Part shown: piece by piece, positions 10,876-23,476 of the stretch | How positions within the stretch are numbered: the stretch's first letter is position 1 | Layout of the letters: every line of letters begins with the position of its first letter | Assembly: GCA_025677825.1 (NCBI GenBank) | Contig: JAIXMO010000010.1 | Coordinates: forward strand, 62,001 to 126,000 | Source: Helicostylum pulchrum | Lineage: Eukaryota > Mucoromycota > Mucoromycetes > Mucorales > Mucoraceae | Reading direction: 5' to 3' | Length of the DNA: 64,000 nucleotides | Position numbers and translations under genes: made by a program | Notes under the pieces: model-generated | Told to the model about the DNA's origin: nothing | The model's database searches: none | Seen by the model: only the letters and a program-made list of their open reading frames with translations

Positions 10876-11834
10876 TTACTGTAATTCATTTGTAGAAGAT
10901 TTGTTGGTATTTGTTTTTGCTTTTGCTTTTTTGGTATCGTCGGCTATTTCAGAAGGACTACCCTTTTCGATCAAGAGCCCTCGAAGCCACTTGATCTCAA
11001 GCTCTAGTTCTTTAACGCGATCTTCGAGCCCAGTTGATTTTTCTGTCATTTCGCGAACAGTCTTTTCCATACTCTGTTCTCTCATTTTTTTCTTGATGCG
11101 AAATCTGGCGCTTGCAGCTGTATTTCTTCTTCGTTTATCTTCTTCGGCTGGGGCTCTATTGTAGCTATTCGACATGGTTACGTCCATAGACTCCATAGAG
11201 TTATTAGATGATATAGCCGAGGAATTAGATGTTGGTATATTGTTTGTATTTGAAAGCAAAGCTTTGGCAATATCTTGAAGTGTCATATCGGGTGCAAGCT
11301 TGGGTAATAGTAAGGGTTGGTTGTGTATTCTAGCTGTAGACGCAGTATTGATGAGCTGTTGTTGTTGTTGCAAAATTTGAGCAATTTGTAGTTGATGTTG
11401 TTGTTGTTGTTGTTGCTGTTGTTGATGCTGATGCTGGTGTTGATGCTGACTTTGTTCTTGTTCTTGTTGTTGTTGTTGTTGTTGTTGAGGGAGCTCATAG
11501 TCCAAATAATTGGCTAGGTTCTCATAGGTAATGCTAGAAGGGCTACTAATACTAGGCGTAGGACTAGTTGTAACAGTAGAGGGTGAATACTTATTATCTT
11601 CTAGAATGCCACTACCAGGTTTATTATCAAATGTGAATTGAGCATTTGTCTGAATTATATATAAAAAAAAAAAGAGAAAGTATTAATATATCATAATTTA
11701 ATGTCATCTTTTATAAGACATCTTACCCAAAGCGCAAGATCGGCTTCTGTTTCCATATCAGTCGGCTTAGAATCCGCTACGGAATCAAATACGAGTTCGT
11801 CTAAAGCAGAAGTATAAGAGTAAATATTTGACAT
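10876..11834 (-). CDS. bZIP transcription factor (Cys-3/MetR/Zip1-like)
   Basis: Exons 11834-11727 and 11649-10876 give 293 residues. The acidic N-terminus (ALDELVFDSVADS) and a Ser/Thr/Pro segment could activate transcription. A Gln/His low-complexity block follows, encoded by CAA/CAG/CAT repeats (about 11350-11490). The basic region starts near residue 208 with KRRRNTAASARFRIKKK, and a leucine-zipper-like heptad region runs to about 265 (VKELELEIKWLRGLL). NTAASARFRIKKK is the hallmark of fungal bZIPs of the Cys-3, MetR and Zip1 group, several of which control sulfur metabolism or stress responses. The target genes here are unknown. It is nuclear by family. The glutamine length may be polymorphic. 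Confidence 0.92.
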
Positions 11835-14781
11835 TATTGCGTCGAGAAAACAAAAAGGATAAAGAGAGAGAAAAGGAAAAGAAAGTTTTTTTTTTTAAAA
11901 AAAAGGGTCATTAAATTAGGCAGAAAATAAAAAAAAAAAGATTACCTTGATTAGTAATTAAGCGACTTTCCTGCACGTGAGTGACTTAAAGATCTAGGAA
12001 TAAGTGGCTTATGCCATCTAAATATGGGCAGATCTACTACGTAAGCTGTTTGTACATGATGCAACGCTACGTATAATTACTAATAATTCCAGAACAAATG
12101 TGACTCGACCTTCATACTGTACAAGCTTTTTGGCGTTTCTATAGTAAACAAATCACATTTTTTTCTAAAAAGTATTATTGGACGTTAACAATCAGAGTAA
12201 TTTAGTTTACAATAAAATTTTACTTTGAGTCCGTTGGTCCGCTCCTCACCATTTGCTTTTCCCGCTCACGTTCATTATCCGTTCCCTTGTCCTTGCAATT
12301 GTCATTTCCCACAAGCGTTGTTACACCACTCTTGAATGAATATCCGTGGAAAGATAAATGCTAAATAGAACTCGAGCAGTTCATTCTAAATAATTATTGA
12401 TTTAAATATACGTGTGTCGTATTTCATACCGTGTTGGTGTTAAACTTCTTTGCATACAAAATATTTGCCCATGGGATCCAATGTTCTTCAACTATCTACT
12501 CTTTCTTGGTTTTCCGTGAATTGGATAACTTCATTATGACTCACTTAAAGGAAAATGCGTCAAGTACCTCCATTGACTATTATAGTCGGCATGATATTCT
12601 ACCGTTTTAACTAACTGGAAACCTCCATCATACCGCCGCTTTTTCGGGCACACGAATAATATCGTGTTTACTCTTGAAAGTCAAATACAGTGCGCATAAT
12701 TTTAAAACCTTGCCCCTCTAAGCTATCGAACGATGTCATCCAACCCAATCGTTACGAAAAACCATGAGGTATTCTCAATTCTTTTTAATGGATAATCAGC
12801 ATAACTTTCTTTATCAGTTATCCTATTTTTACAATTTTTTTTTTAAAATACGTACATACAGAACAAGTAGTATGCAAGTAATAAATATATATGGTACACT
12901 TTTACGATTACTTTTTCAAGTAATAGACTTTATTTCTCATTATGAAAATTTGCATCTTTATACTAACCCGAAAACAAACTGAAACAATGTAACCGACTCA
13001 AGGCCAATCTTGTGAGGGCGCATTAAGAGGTGTATTGGCATATCTAAAAACTCACTTCACCATGAAAAAAAAAAAAAAAAAACGACTTCTTGAAAGCAAT
13101 TTTTTTTTTAATAGTTAGACTCTGTTTCATTTGTAAAACTCTCTTGTTATTTATTTCATACTTTTTATAATGTAAATATTCTTTATTATTGGTATTCCAT
13201 CGCCGCTATTGTTCAGTATCCATACCTCGTTTATTGGTTAATCTATTCAAAGTAGATCACGCCATTTCAAAAAGATCTGTCTTCTTGATTATTGCCAGAA
13301 TATAGCTATATATGTGACCCTTTTAATATCATCGCTTAACAGGAAGATATAATAGTTTTATTACATCTAACTCGTGGTTATTAAAGGGTCTTACCTTCTG
13401 CGAAAAAAAGATAGAGATATACTGAGTAGAGTATATCTTAATTTCGTATACGGGAACAAATATACATAGAATGTACTTTTTGCCTTGTTTAAACTGGCTA
13501 CTTTAACTACCAAATTGACCGATCGACTGGTATATATTAAATATCTGCATAATATTGAACATTATATGAAGGTATCAATAACGTAGCGCACAGGATAAGT
13601 CGTTAGAACAGGCAAAAATTAACATTTCGCCCATTTTTTTTTGGCGTTGTATCGTTTGATCCGTCTATTATAGGCTTACCTACAGTCAGAATATTACTAC
13701 TTTGTTATCCGAATCATTTTTTTGTCGCCTGCATTATCACTTCACATTATTATATCTTTTTTAAGAGATTGTTAAGGCTGATTACTGCTGTTACAAAAAA
13801 AAAAAAAGACTTGCATAAACAGCGCACTTTCAAAATAAAAACAGAACCATTGATACTGCTTAAGGTAAAGTTTGGGGGAGATTATAAAAAAATAATAGTA
13901 AGAATAGTGAGCACCAGACTGTTTAGTAGTCAACCGAGACGGAACTTATTTATTTAGTTTAAGGCGAAATGGTATTAGGACGTCTAGTTTTCACAAAGGA
14001 GTTATAAAACAATGTTATTAAGACAAGGGGATAATCAAGCAAAGTGATAGAGAGAGGGTAATACAATAAATCGTATAAAGTAAAAGCTTAGATAAAAATA
14101 ATAGTTCAAGATTCTTTGGAGTGTATATCAACAATGAATCTTTGGAAAAGTGACTAGGAAATGTAATTTAATACAGGTGGCAGCCAAGTGATGAAAGATA
14201 AAATAAAGGGATATAGAAAAACCAAATAAGCGAACACCAAGACATTTTAAGTCTAGGTAAGTTAAGTTTATTTAAAAAGAAAAGAGACAAGGAGGTATTT
14301 ATACTTATGACTCGCGTTTGTGTGACAAGAGTCAGGGAATTTAATTGTGGTGTAACACCATTAAAAACAAACATTGCAAGTTTTTGCTATATCTTGAACT
14401 GATTAGATGATCGTACCTTTTGAATGTCTTTGACTTTATATATCGTTTCAGTATCGATTAATATATGAGGTACCCACAATTTAGCACATAGAATAAAACA
14501 TTGGCATTATATCGAGTTTTTGGCGTTTTATCATTATATCTGCCTACATGTCACTACTTTATTAAACCGATCGTTGTTCCATTGAAATAATTACTATTGT
14601 TATAAAAAGCAAAAACCCGTTTGCATTAACAACGCGATTTGAAAATAAAAAATATAGCACGCGTCACGTTCGCTACATACACCAGATTGAACCGATCTCC
14701 GAATTTCTTTTTAAAAAAAAAAGTTGTACCTTCCAGTTTCTTTTTTTTTTCAATAATAAAACAACGCAGAAAAAAAAAAAA
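11835..14781. other. Large gene-poor block
   Basis: Nearly 3 kb without a supportable gene. It includes the bZIP promoter (11835-12100) and the pinin promoter (to 14781). A short perfect inverted repeat (arms AGATATACT/AGTATATCT) sits at 13415-13438. Segments near 13780 and 14595 look like diverged copies of each other. Frames at 12764-12982, 13769-13957 and 14168-14374 have no family features. Confidence 0.4.
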
Positions 14782-15511
14782 ATGGTTCAATCAAGTATAG
14801 TAGTACCCTCTAATAACGCCCGTAAAAGATCGCTTGATTCAACAAATAAAACGGATAGCGATGCTACTCCAGATGAAGAGGTAATAACGATAAAAATAAA
14901 AAACTTTTTTTGTCAGGTATTTTAATCCATCTAAAATAGATCAAACGACCTCGTTTAGAAGTAAATGAAGCAGGAAAGAACCGTAATAGAAGATTGTTTG
15001 GAGCTTTACTAGGTACATTAAACAAGTTTAAGGATGAAACAGAAAAGACGAGCGAAGTAGTAAGTGCTTACAACAACAAAAGCGTGTTTTTTTTTATATA
15101 TATATACTGAAACACTTTAAACAGGATAAAAACCGACGAGAAATTAATGAAAAATTACACGACAAGTTGGAACAGGAGCGAAAAGAGTTGGCAGAAAAGT
15201 TACGAGCACGTAGAGAAGAAAAGGAAAGAAAGTTGGAACACGAAAAGAAGATTACAAGGGAGAAATTAGAGTTATTTAATATACACCAACAGGAAAAGCT
15301 GGCTAATTTTCTTAAGACCAAAACTGAACCTATTATTTATTATTTGCCTGAGAAACTGACAGATGACATGGTTTTAACGATAGAAAAGCAAAAGGAAAAT
15401 GTACAACAAAGAAAAATTGAGTTGGAAAATAAAAATAATGATGTAGTAAACGATCCGCTTCCTATGGAAGAAGACGGTAGTAGTGAAATTATTAATGATG
15501 AAGAAAACTAA
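14782..15511 (+). CDS. Pinin/SDK/MemA-domain protein
   Basis: Exons 14782-14880, 14940-15059 and 15125-15511 give 201 residues. After a short Ser-rich start comes IKRPRLEVN and the diagnostic NRNRRLFGALLGTLNKFKDE, the Pinin_SDK_memA signature. A long charged alpha-helical coiled coil follows (EQERKELAEKLRARREEKERK), then HQQEKLANFLKTKTEPIIYYLPEKL and an acidic tail. Animal pinin is a nuclear-speckle protein attached to spliceosomes and the exon-junction complex. This compact fungal form lacks the long C-terminal extension. The gene is convergent with the RRM-Pumilio gene, with a GT microsatellite between them. Confidence 0.9.
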
Positions 15512-15583
15512 ATAAAATAAGCTTTTTTTTATACGTATAAAAAAAAGAAATATATTGAAATGCTAACAAAAAATAAGAAATCA

Positions 15584-15631
15584 TGTGTGTGTGCGTGTGT
15601 GCGTGCGTGTGTGTGTGCGTGTGTGTGCGTG

Positions 15632-15670
<39 letters not shown>
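15584..15670. repeat. (GT)n/(GC) microsatellite
   Basis: An 87-nt tract of GT dinucleotides interrupted by GC units, between two convergent genes. Apparent His/Thr frames on the minus strand here are repeat artefacts. Confidence 0.97.
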
Positions 15671-15673
<3 letters not shown>

Positions 15674-15765
15674 AAGAAAGAAATATAATTTAAAAAAAAA
15701 AGAGATGTTAATATAAAAAGAGAACCTACAATTTCCGTCAAGGAAACAGCAAGGTCAATTTTTTT

Positions 15766-18700
15766 TTAGTGGGTATCATCGACATTATCGTGATTAACTT
15801 GTAACAATAGTTGCAAAAGTTTCTTATGTCCAGGACCATCAAGTTTTTCAAGTTCAACACAAACCTGGCTAGAAAGTGAATTCTTTTGGCTTGCTAATAA
15901 AGAAGGACAAATAATCAGTTTTTGAATAAAAACCAGACCTCGTACTTGATCAGTTAAAATTTCATGTAAGATTTGATTTTCACACAGACTGTTGAGAACC
16001 ATATCTTGAGCGATTTGATCAGTGGTTTGATTCACAAGCTTGTACACGATTTGAGAACCAAGTTTATGTACACACAATTGAGGTAGATGAGGAACTAATC
16101 TTGAACCAATGACTTGCATACGGTTATCAATATCAGTAGACTCTATCAACCAGGATAGGAGTAAAGCGCCGTTGGCATTTGTAGATAAAGAAACAGAGTT
16201 TTGACAGAGTGCTGCTGCCACAAATTTCTAATTTTTATATATAAAAAAATTAGAATCATTGTTGTTACATACAGCTATATATTTAACATTACCTGTTGAT
16301 TTACAGTAACAAATTCACTTTCAAGAATACCACGCATAGATCTAGCGCCAAATCTACCTTGAGAAATATTCATGACTTTTTCTACCATTGCATCAAATAT
16401 AAATTGGGTCTTTTCCGGATCACCTAACCGAAGACAGCATTGCACAGCGTAGTTTCCAAACTGATCTAATAACAATGGAGGAATATATGGTTTAAGGTAT
16501 TGGCTGATTAACTGAATTTGTTCAGGTGTTTTAACAAGATCGATAATCTTTTGAGTTGCCCAGGTACCATTTTTATGGATACTAATGGCAGCTAAATGAG
16601 GAGCAATACGTTCCAACATTTGAGTTTTGGTTTCCTCGCTACATTTTTCAAAAAGGCGCTGAACTACAGTATTACCAATATAATCTAATAATTAAAGTTA
16701 ATATTTTAAATAATTATGTGCAGAAATTAATCTTTACCACTGCTAATTTCAGCAATATCTTGCATACACTCTTGCGCAATTAACTCTGCTTCCTCTTTTC
16801 CTTTATTAGCACTATCAGCTCTTTTACGCATCTCGCGAAGACGAGTTGAATCAAAGTGACGATTTGTACTCAGTTCAGGTACAGAAGGTATAGAATCAAA
16901 ATAGACGGAAGAAATCTTTAAATCTAAGTAATATATGATTTTAATCAACTGTTTAAATATTATACATGAATATATAGTTTTACCTTTTACATATTGACGA
17001 CAAATATCAGCGGTTACATTGAATTGAGACAATATAGCACAAAGATCATTTTGCCAAACATTTGTAGCATCAATTAATAGAGAAGAATCCTCATTATTAT
17101 TTAAATGAGAGGACACCGAAGAGTGATTATCGGATAAATCGGAAGAATTGGAAGAGTTCTTTGTGAGGTTATTATTGGAAGGTATTTTAGCAAACCCAAC
17201 ACGAGCACTAGTAAAACCTTGAACACCAATTTCATTTTGTAATAAAGCGTCTCTTGCAGCAATTGCACTTTCAACAAATTCAAAGTTGATAAAACCACAG
17301 TTTTTATGAGACAAGACTCGAACGGATTCAATATTACCATACTTTATAAATAGGTTTTGTAAAGAAGTAGGTGTAGTATTTCCAGGTATATTTCCTAACC
17401 CTAATTTTTTTTTTTTTTACATTAATATCTAATAAATGTAATTATCTATTTTTAGAATATATAATTACTTACATAAAGCTCTAGTAGGTTGTAATACATT
17501 TGTCTCTGTAACAACAGCATCTGCTTTACCAAACCCAATTCTAACAATACAACTACCTATTCTACCTCCCATTCTTGTTAATACCTCTTCTTTGGCTCTA
17601 ATAGCATCTTCCAATTGAAAGAAATTGACAAATCCACATTCTTTTTCAACAAGTAATCTTACACTTTCAATCGGTCCAAACATTGAAAACACTTGTGTTA
17701 ATATTTCAATAGTAATCGTATTATCAATATTTCCAACCCAAAGTGAACGTGTAGTTATTTGTGGTTGTTGCTGTTGCTGTTGCTGTTGTTGTTGTGGAGG
17801 ACTATCACGAAACGTAGTAGGTGTTGATTGACTAAAGTTTAAATAGGGTTTCTTGAAATAATATTTATATTAGTACATATACACATACATAAATATAATA
17901 AACCAATAAATTAAATACCTCGATAATAGGTTCATGAATAATATTTGTCAATAATTCAGAATCTCCTAATGATAAAGCATCTTCTTCTCTCATAGTAACA
18001 AGAGGTGAAGAGCGTTGTTGTTGTTGATGTTGCTGCTGCTGCTGTTGTTGTTGTTGTTGTGACCCTTGGTTACTCCATAATCCAATTTGTGGAGGAGGTA
18101 ATCGACTAGCATCAGCACGCCCCATACTTGAAGCACGAGGCCTATTTTGCTGCCTCGTAAACCCTTCTAATGGGCTAACGTAATTCAATGTACTCTTTCT
18201 TGATAATCCATTATTAGTTTCATTTTCATAAATAGCGGTAGCATTGACCGAGTAAGATCTATTTCTATTACTACCAGATAAAAGAGATCTACTTGGCATA
18301 TGGAATTCAGGCGGGGATTGATGATGAAATAAACTGCTGTTTATATTTTGTTCTTGCTGATCCTTTTCATCATCTTCTAAACCAAGTGAACGCATCGTAC
18401 GAGCAATAGAAAAATCACTATCATTTTGTAATAGCTGTTCAGTGGAAGGTGATAGAGGTACATCATTTCGAAGCGACCAAAAAGAAGAAGCATCGACAGG
18501 TGGTAAATTAAGTGAGCCAGAACGGTGTCTACCAGATTCAATTGTATTTAATAATAAAGCAGCCGAAGAGTTGTTGGAAGGTCTATTGTTGTTTAATTCC
18601 GTATGAATGAAAGAAGGCATTGTTCCTGCACGAGGTCTACGGACTGACGGAAGTTCGTTTACTTTTAAATACCCTGAGGATTGATGATAAATAGTTTGTT

Positions 18701-18850
18701 CATTCTCTTCAAAGACTACGTCCAAATCTCTAATATAGGAATATTTTAATACCTTCTTTTTTTTTTTCCTTAAAAAACAACACTTTACCTGGCAGTAGAA
18801 GAGTAAACGGACCCCGACACGTGCTGTCTCAAAGGGCTTGTTTCTTTCAT
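15766..18850 (-). CDS. RRM plus Pumilio (PUF) repeat RNA-binding protein, JSN1/PUF2-like
   Basis: Seven exons (18850-18789, 18729-17919, 17851-17473, 17400-16984, 16923-16738, 16684-16293, 16227-15766) total 902 residues plus stop. A long Ser/Asn-rich, presumably disordered N-terminus with polyQ (about 235-245) precedes a first RRM (RSLWVGNID ... CGFVNF). A second RRM follows (LWLGNIPGN ... CGFINFEF), then PUF repeats (DYIGNTVVQRLFEK, HKNGTWATQKIID, DQFGNYAVQCCLRL, RFGARSMRGILE, NANGALLLSWLI, HKLGSQIVYKLV). This domain order is that of yeast Jsn1/Puf1 and Puf2, which bind mRNAs and affect their localisation and stability. The 60-nt intron 16983-16924 is a multiple of three and stop-free, so its retention would also be translatable. 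Confidence 0.92.
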
Positions 18851-19377
18851 TATATATATAAATATATATATAAGAGATGAAGAGAAAGTATTATCTTTAT
18901 ACAAAGAAAAAGAGAGAAAAAGCGGAGAAAAGAGAAAGGAGAAAAAAAAAACTTATAAAGGTTACACTGTTTAAAACATTAATTTAAATTTGGATTAAAA
19001 TAGCCAGTGCTTTTTTTTAGGAAAAAGATACGCGCACCAGGTTTTGGCACCAGTTTTTTTTTTTAAAAAAAAAGTAGATGCAGTGCTGGGTAAAGCCGAA
19101 CCATAGACCAGAACAAAAGTATGATCCAGCGAGATATGTCTTATATAAAAAGGAGGAATTGTTTCTTTCTTCTCGTTTTTTTTTCTTCAACAGTTCGTAT
19201 GTTGCGCTGAAAGTGGGTCTGGACAGCGAGACGGCTTCGAGTGGACAGCAACAAACGACTTTGAGTGGACAGCAAGACCTTTTTCTTTTTGCCATCACGT
19301 TTTTCTTCTTCTAGGACTACGCTCTGGTGACTCATGCACTGTGTCTTGGGTCCGGGGGATGTGCTAGTGGCTTTTCC
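18851..19377. other. Divergent intergenic region, left part
   Basis: Lies between the divergently transcribed PUF and TFIIIC genes. It contains a T(n)A(n) palindrome near 19052-19074. Overlapping frames of 64-93 residues occur on both strands but are rich in Lys and Phe from homopolymers, so none is accepted. Confidence 0.45.
19219..19276. repeat. Short degenerate direct repeat
   Basis: Three spaced copies of TGGACAGC(A/G) with periods of about 22 and 25 nt, the last two also sharing GAGTGGACAGCAA. It lies just left of the interspersed repeat. Confidence 0.6.
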
Positions 19378-19547
19378 CGTTAGTAAATTGAGGAGCGAAG
19401 AGCATACAAGGACAGAGGCCTCTACGTTAGCTATGCTTGGAACACAGTCTCTTCTAAAGAGAACGACTGTCCTATTTTACATTAGTATAGTTTTATAAAT
19501 ATTTTTTTAAATAAGTTTCTTTATTCTCATTTAATAAATACTGTCTT
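19378..19547 (+). repeat. Interspersed repeat, copy A
   Basis: About 170 bp shared, in the opposite orientation, with 35862-36035. The core has GAGCATACAAGGACAGAGGC and ACGTTAGCTATGCTTGG, and the right part shares AAGTTTCTTTAT and TTTAATAAATACTGTCTT. A CTTCTGG/TCTAGG-like similarity extends leftward to about 19307. The core is an imperfect palindrome (GAGCATA ... TATGCTT around AGAGGCCTCT). It could be a MITE, a solo-LTR-like element or a structured RNA; ends and target duplications are not clear. Confidence 0.8.
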
Positions 19548-19993
19548 GTGATAAACAGCATAAAGTAAAAAGCCTATCATATAAATAACCATTAAGTCTC
19601 TTAAATAAAATATCTTATAACAATATAAAATAGCAACTCTTAACTTATTTTATATCTCTTCTTAAACTAAAAGCCTCAACTATTACATTATCTTGAAAAT
19701 AAGTTTCTGTCGAATCCGAGTACTTTATATAATGATAATTTAGACAAATCATATATCATATAGCTTTATACACAAAACTATACACAAGTATAATATCGTT
19801 TACGTATCACTTAGATCTTTCTAATATTCTATATATATATCACAAAACCGAGTTTAATCCTTTTACCTGATAACATTTGCAATTTTTTTTTAAAAAAACA
19901 AACCAGGTGCGCGTATAAAAAAAGTGACGCTTTTAAACACGCCCCTATTTTTTTTTGTTTTTTATACTCTTTTTTTTTTTTTTTTTTTTTACA

Positions 19994-22765
19994 ATGGAGA
20001 AACTTAATATTACTTCATTCAAAAATAGACCTTACCATAACGATTGTGTGCAATGGAATGAGGACGGTCAATTAGCTTTATGTTTAGACGCACACGTTCA
20101 TATTATTGTAAAAAAGTCCCTTTTTTTTTTTTTTTCTTTAATTCACTTTTTTTTTATTGATCGCCTTTTTTTTTTTTTTTTTTAAATAGACACCATTGAT
20201 CGTGGGTCTAAATTCAAAAGAAGATAGTTATAAACATGTTGGGTTTTCTATACCACCACCTGAGCCAGAATCAAAAGCAATAGTTATAGCCAATGGCGAC
20301 GACGTGCAAACTTCCTATTTGAACGAAGAAGGATATCGTTGTGCCAACTGGTCTCAAGCCGGGATATCTGTTTCTCAAAGTTGTCTTTTAGTAGTTGTCA
20401 CCACAAAGCATAGAGTGCTTTTGTATCAAGGTTCAACTAAAAATCCTTTAGATAATGATTGGCAACTTGTTAGTTTTTTTTCTTTTGGTTTGGTATTTTA
20501 TGCTAATTATTTTATATAGTTTGTTAATATTACAGATAAAGTTAAAGAAGCAGCTATCGATCATAATTATGCAACTAAAATCAATCCTCACCATACACTT
20601 TGTAAAACTATACCCCCTTTTATGTCAGTAACCAAACGCTAACTATATCTTTTTTTTAAAAAAAATAATAATAATAACACATAGACGCTCAATGGTCGAA
20701 AAAGATTACTGTAAACCCTTTGGCTTCCAAACCTTGTTTACTTGCATTAACCAATAAAGCCGGCGATTTATGTTTCTGGAACCTGACCTCAACTACATTA
20801 GAACACTTGGATACTATTACACCTCATAAATCCTTTGTTAACTTGGTCCAATGGTCCAATTGGAAAAAGGGTGTTGAACCCAATACATGTACGTAAAAAA
20901 AAAAAAAGGAAACGGATTTATTTTTTATATAAAAAAAAACATTAGATCTTGCATTTACTGTATCATCAAGTACGAACGGAACTGTCGCACTTTCATCTGT
21001 ACTTGTAAAAGTATCTGTAGACGAGAACTTAATCACGACCGTCGAAGATCTTTTAGTGAACGTTGTACACCAGTGGTTTGAGGTAGGATCTGCTGTCACC
21101 ACGTTGATTAAAGTACAAGATGATTTTGATCAAGAGGCGTCTCATCTTCGTATTGCCTTATCCAAGGGTATCAACGTCTCGTTTATTTCTTTGATTGTGG
21201 ATGGAAACGTAGCGCATTTAGAAAAGGAGTGGGTGTCTCATTGCTTACAGTACTCTGGCTTAGGCTTAGCCGGCGGTTCTTGGTTGAGCGATTTCGATTT
21301 CAGATGTTATACGATGGAAGGAGAAGGTATGCAGTTTCATTTTGGTGCTGAGGATAACTTGGTGTTGGATGAAAAGGAACAGACAAACATCAGTACCAAG
21401 TTGGTTCAAAAGTATAAGTATCAGTGGATGGAGGAACAGGCAAAGACCGATGATGACGATATTCTTGGCGCCTCCGATGCGTTTCCATATATATTCGGTG
21501 CTTGTGATTCTTTAAGACATATGTATACAGCTATTTTCTTTACGTAGGTCTTGTCCCCTTTTTTTTTATTTTTTTGGGAAAAGGAATTAATGACATTTTT
21601 GTTGGGGGAAAATATAGAATGAGACCTTCAGTAGATGTGCATTATCGTGTAGAGTCCTTGGAAGAAGTAAATTTAACATTTATATTACAAAAGCCTCGTT
21701 CATCAGAAATAGAATCTTTAATCGAGGATATAGATACATATGTTAACGATCCCAACTTTTGCAAGTATTTTTTTTTTTTTAAAAAAAAAGGAAAGGGCCT
21801 TTGAATTAACAGATTTTTTTTTATTCTTTAGTCTTTGTAAAGCCTGTAAGAGGCTTAATTCGTGAAATCTTGGATTATTTAGTTGAAGATGATAACATTG
21901 TACCTATCAAAAAGTGGTACGGAAAATTGGCGAATTGTATGGCATCTGGTCCAACATTAGTGTAAGAATTCACCATTTATTTCTTTGTGACACAATGTTT
22001 ACCCACAATTTTTATATACATATATGTAGTAGCGATCAAGACTTGACGAAATTAATTTACTGTGAATCCAGTACCATCGCCAGTCGTATTATCCTTAACG
22101 CCGAACTTGAGATGAAACACTACCGATTAATTGCGTACGAAACCGAACTTCAAGAAATCTGTACCGCAGCTAAAGAAAAGACCACAACACACTTTTTATT
22201 CTACGTCTTTCGCTTTGCCTTACAGTTACCAGATGAGCGATTAAGCCAGTTTAGTTCCGACGACCAAAACGTATTGCTATTATTGTGTGATTACGCGCTA
22301 TATCTCGGAACTGACCTGTTACGTGAACAATGTATGGACATCTATATGAAATTACAAGAAAAATACAAGCTGGATCTCTATCATGAAATTGCGTACTGCA
22401 GTTCGCCTGATGGTCCTTTTGCTTTGGCGTCAAGAGAAAAGTGTCATGTCTGTGACGAGCCTGTGTCTGCTATTGGAGATAGTAATTTAGCTCAATGTGC
22501 TGCTGGTCATTTTTGGGGTAACAAAAAGAAAAAAAAAGGGGTGTGAAAAAAAAAAATATTGATTATTAATTATGTGTGTGTAGAATTATGTAGTATTACA
22601 AGAAGAGTCTTGTATTCTCCAGACACAAGAAAATGTTCCAACTGTGGTTCAAAAAGTTTACAACCAAGTAATGATAACTCCTTAACCAATATTATTTTAA
22701 ATCATTGTAGTCGATGTATTTATTGTGGTGGAAGTTTATTAAAAACAATGTACAATAAAAATTAA
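19994..22765 (+). CDS. TFIIIC 90-kDa-type subunit (TFIIIC_delta plus zinc finger, GTF3C4-like)
   Basis: Nine exons (19994-20107, 20190-20468, 20520-20601, 20685-20888, 20946-21543, 21618-21760, 21832-21961, 22030-22517, 22584-22765) sum to 739 residues. The N-terminus FKNRPYHNDCVQWNEDGQLA matches the WD40-like TFIIIC_delta domain that opens p90/GTF3C4. The C-terminus holds a Cys-rich finger (CHVCDEP, AAGHFW, KCSNCG, HCSRCIYCGG) matching zf-TFIIIC. TFIIIC recognises internal promoters of tRNA genes for RNA polymerase III. Intron 6 (21761-21831) uses a GC donor (GCAAGT), because no GT donor keeps frame. Intron 2 starts GTTAGT. The start lies directly after long T runs. No acetyltransferase claim is made. 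Confidence 0.88.
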
Positions 22766-22885
22766 ATTATGTAAAAAAAAATATGGGAAATATAAAATAA
22801 AAAATGTTGAAATATGTAATGTTGTATGCAGTGTTATGTTGAATTATACAGTGTGTTGTGTGTGTTTTGTTTTTGCTTTTGCATT

Positions 22886-23476
22886 TTACCAGCGAAGATA
22901 ATGGGTAGGACATGCATATCCTTCAGGGTTATTTTGCAAGTATAATTGATGATAATCTTCAGCGTTATAAAAGGTATTAGCAGGTTCAAGCGTAGTTACA
23001 ATTGTGTCTTTGGGGTAATGCTTTTCTTGAACTTGTTTAGTGACTCTTTCTGCAATTGCTTTTTGTTGGTCGTTATGATAAAAGATTCCAGAACGGTATT
23101 GAGTACCAACATCAGGACCTTGAAAGTTGGCAGTAGTAGGATCTAGATTTAATTTGTATTTAGTAAATAAAAATGTTCGCAATTTTTATAATAAATGTCG
23201 TGATCAAGGGGGTTTTTTCTTACCGTGTAATTTATAAAAGAATTCAGTTAAAGTTTCGTAGGATACTTTGGAAGGATCGTAAGTGATCTCACAAGCTTCA
23301 GCATGGTTTGTAGTTCCAGTCTTTACAAGAGTGTAATTGGGGTTATCTAATTCACCGCCAATGTAGCCTACTCTGGTAACGATACCAATGTCTTTAAAGT
23401 GTTTGTTAAAGATATGTTCAACGCCCCAAAAACAACCGGCGGCAAAAGTAGCTTTTTCAATGGTGATAGCAGGCAT
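22886..23476 (-). CDS. msrA: Peptide methionine sulfoxide reductase A
   Basis: Exons 23476-23224 and 23142-22886 give 169 residues. The catalytic motif [10 protein letters not shown] carries Cys15. Family blocks [52 protein letters not shown] and [12 protein letters not shown] follow in order. It reduces methionine-S-sulfoxide in proteins and free form, normally recycled by thioredoxin. The lack of a leader suggests a cytosolic enzyme. It is convergent with the TFIIIC gene, 120 nt apart. Confidence 0.96.

Noticed and set aside
12764..12982. 72-residue plus-strand frame
   Set aside because: Low-complexity Phe/Tyr/Asn text with no family features.
15529..15741. His/Thr-rich minus-strand frame
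   Set aside because: Translation of the GT microsatellite.
20469..20545. Alternative acceptor TTACAG for TFIIIC intron 2
   Set aside because: It would put the next exon in a frame inconsistent with the following coding text; TATATAG at 20519 gives FVNITDKVKEAA in frame.
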